64,000 nt of DNA, taken from NCBI GenBank assembly GCA_004194705.1, contig SADC01001282.1, forward strand, positions 1,054,001 through 1,118,000, given 5' to 3'. Below are positions 56,506-64,000 of this stretch, piece after piece (position 1 is the first letter of the stretch; each line of letters begins with the position of its first letter). Position numbers and translations under genes: made by a program. The notes under the pieces were generated by a model. It was not told the origin of the DNA. It saw only the letters and a list, made by a program, of their open reading frames with translations, and did no database searches. The stretch is from Ditylenchus dipsaci. Taxonomy: Eukaryota; Nematoda; Chromadorea; Rhabditida; Anguinidae.

Positions 56506-59500
56506 TCAATGACTGCTTCCAAATCATGCAAAATGGCACTGAGTTGATAAAACTAAGGACCAATGTACGACAATTCCGGAGGGTGTTCAGTTTGGATGCC
56601 GATCTGGCTTACATTCGCTGGACCCCCACCAACAAGAAACCACACAAAGCCAGAATTTCTGTGGATTCCATAAAAGAAGTGCGCATTGGGTGGAACACCG
56701 AGACTTTGCGAGCTACTGACAACAACAGTGGAGAACTGCAAGAAGACTGCGCCTTTTCCATAATTTATGGGATGAATATGAGGTGCTCGACCTGATTGCA
56801 CTCACTGCTGATGATGCTAATGGTTGGCATTGGTTTTACTGGGATCTGCCTATAGAAAAAAAATTCAGTTTGGGTTGTGGGCTTGATGGCGCTCAGCAAT
56901 GGATCTACTGGTAAAAATAGAAGCTTTATATGGTTAATTGTACAGAGCTGGTTTTAGTAGACGGGAAACCATCTTCTGGTAGTGCCAATGGTGGTGGACA
57001 CTCGATGGCTAACCTCAGAGAAAGGTTTGCTAGTTTGGAAAAATATTTACTGCTTGGTATTTGCACAGGGATCAAATTGAAAACTCCTGGCAAAGGGGTG
57101 AATTTTCCTACCGAATTTTTAAAACCTTTTTTTCTCGGTAGTGTTCTGATAAGATTTGAATTTTGTTTGAATCAACTTGTAGGCGTAGATTTCAGCTTTC
57201 TGAAAATCTATCGACTGACCAAATGAGACTTTGAAAGGTTGCAGAAAAACGTCTTGAAATGAAATACCGTATTTCTTCTAATAACTCCCGGGTCTAAAGA
57301 TTTAAAATCCTGTTCTTAGCATTGTGTTTTTGACCCACTTTTTGAAGACTGCTCTCAGGTAACTTAGCACCCATTTTGTAGCTCATCTCAGTGGCTATAA
57401 AATGGATGCTAAGTTGCCTGAGAGCAGTCTTCAAAAAGTGGGTCAAAAACACAATGCCAAGAACACGGTTTTAAATCCTTAAACCCGGAAGTTATTAGAA
57501 GAAATACAGTAAATTTTTTTCCATATTTTAAAAACCTCATATAGACAGTTGAAATTTTTTTAAAAGCTGAAATCCAGGGCTACAGACTGGTCAAAAAAAT
57601 AAATTAGAAAATAACCGAAAACAAAAGGTTCCAAAAACTTGCCGGGAAAATTCACGCATTCACATACCGCCATTGAAAACTAGGGGTGAGTGACGCAGCC
57701 AGAGAATTCCTCGCTACGGTTTTTTGAAAATTCCCCTTGCAACTCTCTTTGCAATGATTTTTTGAAAATCTGCTAATTGAAGTTTCTAACAATGAGCTTT
57801 TTATCCAATGCTGAAATGCTGTAGGGTATCAGAAGGAGGAATTGACTCAGCAACTAGTTGCAGGGATGTATCCAGGAGGGGGATGGAGGGCGATCTAACC
57901 GGGATAAAACCAGACTAGCCCACCCCCTGTATAACCTTTCGATTTTTGTTTTGATCTAATTCTTTATCCGCCAACTTCCCATGAAAAACCGAAAATTTAG
58001 GTGGCTCACCAATGTGTTCAACGAAGCAGACACAGAGCACAAAGGCTATATCAGTGAGAAGTCGGCTGTCAGGCTGATTAGGTCTATCAACACCAGGCTT
58101 CTGACCAACAGAATAAAACAAAAAATCAAAGTAGTCAATCAAAAACTCTTTTTCTAAAACAATGATAAAAAAAACTTTGCAGGAAGCGGGTGCTGCAAAT
58201 CCAAATGAAGCTTTGAGAGGGCGCATAGATTGTAATGCATTTGTGGAGGTAGCCAGTCACATTGCTTATCCAATTTTTAGCGCTTTGTTTGCAGGTGTAC
58301 AAAGATGTGGGCACACGCCGGAAGTCTATTTTCTGGTGAGCACATCCTAATTTGCCCATTGGTTGTTGCCACAATTGCAAATGTTTAGATGGTGCGCTAT
58401 GCCAACAAAGACTACCTCTCCTGCTCTGATTTGCAAATATTCCTGGAGGCTGAACAAGGGGTAGGTGATACCTAACATTTATCAGGGGTTTTTGACCCTA
58501 GTATAGAATGCAAACCACCCCTCCCAATAAAACCGGGATGGGAATGAAATTTTTTAAAGAAAGTACATTTCCCAAAAAAGGTCATTTTGACTACTTTTGA
58601 AAGAAAAAAGCCATTTTATATGGTGCTTATTGCCATTTTTGACCATACTAGTAAATATCTCCGCCCTCCCCCCTCAACGATTTTCACTTTTTCAACTTAA
58701 GTAAGAAGTACCCAAATTTATGTCCCAGACCCAGAAAAAGTGCGTAACAGAGTTATCAGGGAGAACTTCTGGCCACCTCGAGCCTAAGGGCTGAGCCTAA
58801 ACTTGTTGTTTTGAGGGAACTTACAGCGATTTTTTAAAAGTCGTATTCTGGGGGTTAGGGAGGGGGAAGGTATTCGCTAGTAGCGCCTCATTTTCAACCC
58901 TCTTTTGCCGGCATCTCGGAGTTATCTACCAACAATTAAAAAACGACGTTTTCACACTTTTTTCGAGCATATTTTTGTATGAACAATGTTTTTGAAAAAA
59001 AAAGCGCAATGGTTTATTCAAGCCAAAAAGTTTTTATTTGATTGTCATAAATACCTAAACGATATGTCATTAGAAAGCTTGTAATCTGCGCTTTCTTTTG
59101 CATATAAAATTAGAATGATCTTATTGAGAATTTGGCATGATCTACCCCTTTGAAGTTGCATATGCAAAAATCGTGACATTGACGGTTCAGATAGGCAGCC
59201 GACCACCATAGAGTAATTTTTTTTCAATTTTTTTTCACCATCGTATTTAGCGTGAAATTTTGCACAAGAATGTATTTATAGGACGCATGGTCTTTCCAGT
59301 GTTAAATTTCTAGCAATTTTTGCTTGTCTACTCAGTGCTTCAAGCACTAAAATGTTTGTCAACTTTTTCTCTAACTTTTTCTAAAAAATAATGTCTGAAC
59401 GTGATTAATTAGTTTCATATTGTATGAATGTTTGAACTGGCCAAAATATGGCCAACTGGCAAAAGAGGGTTAATTGGGGGCTGAGGCGGGCAACTTTTAG

Positions 59501-62500
59501 TTAATGGGTGATATATACTGGCGCCTGATTTTCTAAGAGCATATGCTTTTTCAGATTGTTGGTGTGACCAAAGAGTTTTGCGAAAACATTATTGACCAGT
59601 GCGAGCCATCGCCTGAAGCCAAGGAAAATAACTACATGACAATTGATGGTCAGTTTTTCGTAATTCTTTAAAGATCGTTAGGCAGTTGGGGCAGCTTCGT
59701 TCTTGGAGTTGGTTTAGTGGGTATTTGGGTGGCGACAGTTATGCTAAATCAAAATTTAATCAAAGCGACCTGAAATTTGACTAATTTTTGATGAAAATTC
59801 AGGCTTTACTAATTACCTACTCTCAGACTCTAATTCCAGTAAGAATATATAAATTTTGCTTTCACTATTTTCCTCTATAATTATCTTTTCAGTATTCGAA
59901 TCCGCTCATCAAAAGGTGCACCAAGACATGGACCAGCCGATGAGTCGGTAAGATTCCCAGTGCAAAAAATCCACTAGCCACGCATTTTTTCCAGCTATTT
60001 TATTGCTACCAGCTACAACACCTATTTGGTGGAAGACCAGCTGAAAGGACCCAGTAGTGTGGACGGGTATATCAGCACCCTGAAGCGCAACTGTAGATTT
60101 ATTGAACGTGAGCCAACTGAAAATATGGTCGACATAGAAATATATTTTATTTTTCAAATTTGCAGTAGATTTGTGGGAGCCGGACGAAGAGGACGGAGAC
60201 GAGCCAGTCATTCACCATGGTGGCACACTCACAACCAAACTCAAACTTTCTTCCGTTCTTTCTGTCATTAATGAGCTTGCTTTTGAAAGATCCAGGTGCT
60301 TTCGAAATGGCATCTAACAACTTTTGTATGGACGACAAATTTTTAGGTATCCTCTGTTTGTTCGCTTGGAAATTCACTTGGTAGGCTTTTTTATTAGTGG
60401 AGTAGTCGAGTACGTTGCTCGTTTTCGGTTAATTGAACTCGAAATTTCGGGTTCCGAATCCGAGACTGAATAACTGATCCGAAAATTTTTGGGTTCGAGT
60501 CCAAATGTCGGGTAGCCGACTCGAAATCCGACCCGACTCGGCGTTCGGCCACTTGTTTGAATTCGCGCCTTTTAAATTTTATTTATTTTCGACTGTTTGA
60601 TAGTGAAGGAGTACCATATTCTATCTTATAGAAGACCCTCACCCTGGTTCGAAATCATGTTTTTGACCCACTTTTTGAAGTTTTCTATTAGGCAAATCAC
60701 CAACCGTTTTGTAGCTCATCTCACTGGCTACAAAAGGAGTAATAACTTGCTTGAGAGCAGTAATCACAAATAAGGTCAAAAACACAATGCCAAGAACCCG
60801 ATTTCGAACCAGGAGGAGGGGAGGCTCTTCTACAGTGTTTTCAAAAAGCAGAAATAGAATTACAGTCAAAATTCTAGTCAAATTCTATTCCTGCTTTTGA
60901 TTTTTTTTTTCTGCTTCTGCTTGCGCTTTTCGATTTCTGCTTTTTGAAAACACTGGTCTTCTATTAGAGAGAATCCATTTGACAATTATAAGACCATTTT
61001 TGATTCCAGTCAATTGAATGGCAAATGAAACTGTGTGAGCTGCTGAAAAAGCATCTAGGCACAAAACTTTACAATCCTTCTGATGATCCTGTGGTATTCC
61101 TACTTATAATTTTGATAATCTGCAAAAAATCTCATATAATTTAGGATTGGACTTTGCCAGAAAATGTGCCAACACCCAAAAATTCTTGAACAAAATTATA
61201 CTTTCTGTAAGTCTAATCATTTCGTTTGTGGTATCGAATGTAGGAAAAAAATTTCAGAGTGCTCGCTATGAGACAAAGAGAAAAAATGGAGGTGAACCGT
61301 CGCTAGAAGCATTGTCTGGTGAAGTCACTGAAGAGGATGAAGGTAAACCAATAAATTCCTATCCGAATACTTGGATAATTCACTTTTCAGGCTGCGACAT
61401 ACTCACAGGAAAGCCGAAAAAAGAAAAACGACTTGAACTGTGCAGAGAACTCTGCGACCTTCTGGCACCATTCGCCCAGTCAAAGCATTTAAAAGAGCTT
61501 ACTGGGAGCGGGCTGGACACTAATTGTGAGTCAGTTTCCTGGATTCATCCACTTGTCTATTTGTCCACAAAATCGACATCACAAGCGAATTATAAATCTG
61601 AGTAGAATAGTATAATTTTTGGTTGCAATTGAATCACACGCTCACAAGTCGGAATTTCCACCTCAAACTACTAAATTTGGAGAAAAATGGAGAAAATAGG
61701 GAAGGAGAAAAATGGGCCCATTCAAATTGGGCCCAACTGGGTAGAAAAAAAAAGATGGCAGCTTGTTGGCTTAACTGCGCCAAAAAAAAGCCAAGAAAAC
61801 ATGGGCCCTATCGGGCCAATTTGAATTGGCCCAATAGGGCCCAATCTTCTCCTTCGCAGAAATTTCTACATTTCTCAAGTGACTTGAGTCAAGTCATTAA
61901 AAATAGACATTTTGAAAAACCTCCACACTCCAACATTTCTCAAACTATCTAGCCGAGTCTAATAGCTTATTATAAAGCCAAAAACCAGAGATACAGGCTG
62001 ATGCAAAAAAACTTTAAAATCACAACAACAAAAATGTCGACGTTACTGTTAGGTTACTGTTACAGTAGCGCCAAAATATCGATTAAAAATTTGGGGCCAA
62101 AATTCTGACTTTTGAGGGCGTGATTTAATTTTATTGAGGTTTTGGAAATGATTCAAAATTTATGGATGAATTGACGCGGTCGGATTGGACGAATCCTTAT
62201 AGGCAATTGATTTTGCAAAAACAAAGATTTAGTGTCCCCTAAAAAGCACATTGTGTCCATGAGTGAAAGCAATTGTTTGAAAATCATCCATAACCAAGCT
62301 TCTACCTTTGGGCAACTCTACCGTAATTTCATGCTCCGTGTCACACCCAACGGTAGGCGAAAATTTTTGCTATGAATTTTGGTGAATTTTTTGTGTTCAG
62401 TTGCCCGAGTCGACTCTTCCAATCTAAATCCTCAAGAGGTTTCGTTTTTATTAATCATATAGTGTCAGGCAGTCGCCAAAATCTTACCTATTTTCAGTTC

Positions 62501-64000
62501 TGGAACAGCGGGATCAACTTTGTGGTACATTTATATACTTCTAATTGTAAATTTTCAAATACTGTGGTTTTAGGCAATGAACTACCAAACCCTGGACTAA
62601 TGATGGACCTTCAAGGTGAAGATTTGCTATTCTAGAGTATAGTGCGAGAAAAATTTTTTAACATTCCGACGGTCGTGTGTAACAAATAGAACTACAGACG
62701 CAGAATTTCACTCTGAACACGGTGGCTAAAAAAATTGAAAATAGGTGGGTTTTTAACAAGTAAAGCAGCCTCTGAACTTCAGAGTCTGAAGTCGTATCAT
62801 CAACTTCTTTATTTTTCTTCACCTTTTGGCAAATCCTCAATTCTGACATTGGATTCGTGCTTATGAAGCTGTTTTTCAAATATTAAAATCACTGTTAAAT
62901 TTCGAATTCCGCTCAAGAACAAAAGCATTCAAATAGTAAATTTCGAGTTTTTTTGAAAATCAAATACTTTTTTGTCTTGAGTGGAATTCAAAAATTTGAC
63001 AGTGACTTTAATGTTTTAAAAGCAGTTTCACAATTAAATCGACTATGCTGAGCACGAATCCAATGTCAGAATCAAGGATTTTGTTAAAAATGTAAGAGAG
63101 TTGAAGAAGTTGATGGTACGACTTTAGAGGCTGTTTTACCCGTTAGAAACTCACCTGTTTCCGAACTTTTTTCAGCCACAATGTTCAGCGTGAAATTCTG
63201 CGTCTGTAGTTCTTTTTGCAGCACACGACCGTTGGAGTGTTAATAACTCGAGTTAAGTCACTGCGTTTATTGTTATTCTGCGGCCTGATTTCTCATTCCA
63301 ACTTAGAATTTCTAATAACACCCATAGTGACCCCAATTAAAAGTCGACCGGCGTTGTGTTTCCCGTCCCTCCTTTTCTGGACTTTCCTGTAAGAATTTCC
63401 GACTGGTATTTAGCCGATTTATGGCCCTGATTTTTTTTGTGTGCGAAAAGAGGAGTTTTTTCCTGTTTCTCCACGACAGCGCCGTCTGCCAAGGGCGGCC
63501 AAAATACGGGAGCAATCACTACGTTCGCCACTCAAAATTTAGTTGGTAATTGACATTGGAGCAGGCGAAGAAAACTACATAACGCAATGACCAAATCTAA
63601 GTTTTTTAATTTGGGTATCTTTTCTTCGCCGGTCATGCATACTTTTTTATACAATCAAAAATTTTATGTTTTTCAGAAGGAAAATTTGCTGCAAATGGTG
63701 GCTGCGGCTATGTGCTGAAACCACCCATAATGTGTGATGAGATTTTTCCCCTACTGAGAAAATGCCTTTTGCTCCACAGGTTGGATTTGAAATTTTCGCC
63801 TACTACTATTGTAATTTTTTGTAGGTCCTCCACCTAAAAATCCTCTCTGCTCAGCAGCTAGCAAGGCCACGTGGCTCTACTGCTAAGGTTTTTCCATTTT
63901 TATACAAAATAATACAGTCATCTTATAAAATTTTAGGGTGATTCAGCAGACCCATTCGTGGTTGTAGAAATCTTTGGAATACCTCCAGATTGTGCTGAAG
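56506..64000 (+). CDS. Phospholipase C delta-type gene, 24 exons seen, runs off the edge
   Basis: Exons (start-end): 56506-56822, 56869-56910, 56958-57024, 58001-58130, 58183-58248, 58295-58335, 58389-58460, 59555-59648, 59803-59838, 59893-59947, 59995-60107, 60166-60295, 60347-60380, 61010-61090, 61145-61206, 61258-61342, 61391-61525, 62233-62352, 62401-62438, 62498-62524, 62574-62615, 63677-63779, 63825-63887, 63937-64000. Domains in order: PH ([13 protein letters not shown] to VWVVGL), EF hands ([18 protein letters not shown]), catalytic X ([20 protein letters not shown] to LEIHL), linker, Y ([16 protein letters not shown] to GGCGYVLKP) and the start of C2 ([13 protein letters not shown]). 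The enzyme class cleaves PIP2 to IP3 and diacylglycerol. Ca2+-ligand Asn, Glu (ELD) and Glu (LEIH) and the second catalytic His (IHHGG) are present, but the first catalytic His is Tyr (60014-60016). Five exons need one extra base to stay in frame (see findings). The first exon begins in mid-protein, so a 5' exon is missing. Confidence 0.95.
57267..57508. mobile_element. CCGTATTTCTTCTAATAACT-type MITE in PLC intron 3
   Basis: Ends CCGTATTTCTTCTAATAACT and AGTTATTAGAAGAAATAC(A)G at TA. The interior AACACAATGCCAAGAACACG / inverse links it to 60613-60975. Confidence 0.8.
58640..58885. repeat. Inverted repeat with poly-C and poly-G edges in PLC intron
   Basis: AGTAAATATCTCCGCCCTCC… against …AGGGAGGGGGAAGGTATTCGC, with the same interior words as 47817-48051. 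Confidence 0.6.
60613..60975. mobile_element. CCATATTCTATCTTATAGAA-type element in PLC intron
   Basis: Left end TACCATATTCTATCTTATAG and right …CTTCTATTAGAGAGAAT, decayed members of the CCGTATTT group. Inner arms TTTTTGACCCACTTTTTGAAG and inverse. Split by the hAT-like insertion 60833-60955. Confidence 0.65.
60833..60955. mobile_element. hAT-like MITE, CAGTGTTTTCAAAAAGCAGA ends
   Basis: Ends CAGTGTTTTCAAAAAGCAGA / TCTGCTTTTTGAAAACACTG, flanked by CTCTTCTA and GTCTTCTA (7 of 8). Confidence 0.85.
61690..61860. repeat. Inverted repeat of GGGCCCAATTC words in PLC intron
   Basis: GGGCCCATTCAAATTGGGCC on the left and GGCCAATTTGAATTGGCCC on the right, with GGAGAA / TTCTCC at the outer edges. Same words as 15294-15972. 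Confidence 0.75.
62663..63242. mobile_element. Inverted-repeat element in PLC intron 21
   Basis: ACATTCCGACGGTCGTGTGT at the left and ACACGACCGTTGGAGTGTTA at the right. Inner words ACTACAGACGCAGAATTTC / GAAATTCTGCGTCTGTAGT; centre near 62945. Related sequence at about 24135-24156. Confidence 0.8.

Noticed and set aside
61207..61260. A sixth frame break at the exon junction of the PLC linker
   Set aside because: Using the TTTCAG acceptor at 61252-61257 gives a 51-nt intron and keeps the frame, so no break is needed.
1..64000. CRISPR arrays, bacterial operons or prophage content
   Set aside because: Spliced genes, U3 snoRNAs and DNA-transposon structure show a eukaryotic nuclear sequence; none of the tandem repeats has CRISPR-like spacing.

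Overview
This window is eukaryotic nuclear DNA from an animal, most likely a nematode. It is AT-rich. Introns are short (about 35-60 nt) and end in TTTTAG or TTTCAG. Several genes carry a splice-acceptor-like site 5-27 nt before their start codon with no visible upstream exon, as expected for spliced-leader trans-splicing. The BTB gene and a divergent PP1-type phosphatase also fit a nematode. No search could be run, so the phylum is an inference.

Genes, left to right. A divergent histone H3 gene with two in-frame TAG codons lies on the minus strand at 625-1172. A five-exon gene of unknown function (268 aa) is on the plus strand at 3613-4715. An orphan C-terminal exon (10803-10901, minus) and another candidate terminal exon (11758-11904, plus) follow, then a secreted 177-aa protein (13053-13586, minus). 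A U3 snoRNA lies at 14784-14991 (minus) and a second one at 55544-55752 (plus); both have the same promoter block at the same distance. A two-exon small basic protein (94 aa) spans 16274-18399 (minus). A complete nine-exon PP1-like Ser/Thr phosphatase is at 29353-30728 (minus). A BTB/POZ gene spans 34270-38707 (plus), a 75-aa basic protein 53005-54508 (plus), and a phospholipase C delta gene runs from 56506 off the right edge in 24 recognisable exons.

The rest, well over half of the window, is a dense and nested set of non-autonomous DNA transposons built as inverted repeats. Four groups recur: pogo/Tigger-like elements with CAGTC(A/G)A termini at TA, one of which keeps the start of a CENP-B-type transposase (20546-21554); elements ending CCGTATWTTCTCTAATA at TA; hAT-like elements with clear 8-bp target duplications; and TTAA-flanked elements with AAAGGG termini. 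tRNA-derived SINE pieces sit inside some of them. They fill the long introns of the BTB, PLC and 94-aa genes, and otherwise the intergenic space.

The observations most worth a second look are: the PLC delta gene has Tyr in place of the first catalytic His and five one-base frame breaks, all in short homopolymer runs; the H3-like gene is open and properly spliced apart from two TAG codons; and the two U3 genes define a snRNA-type promoter element by comparison with each other.
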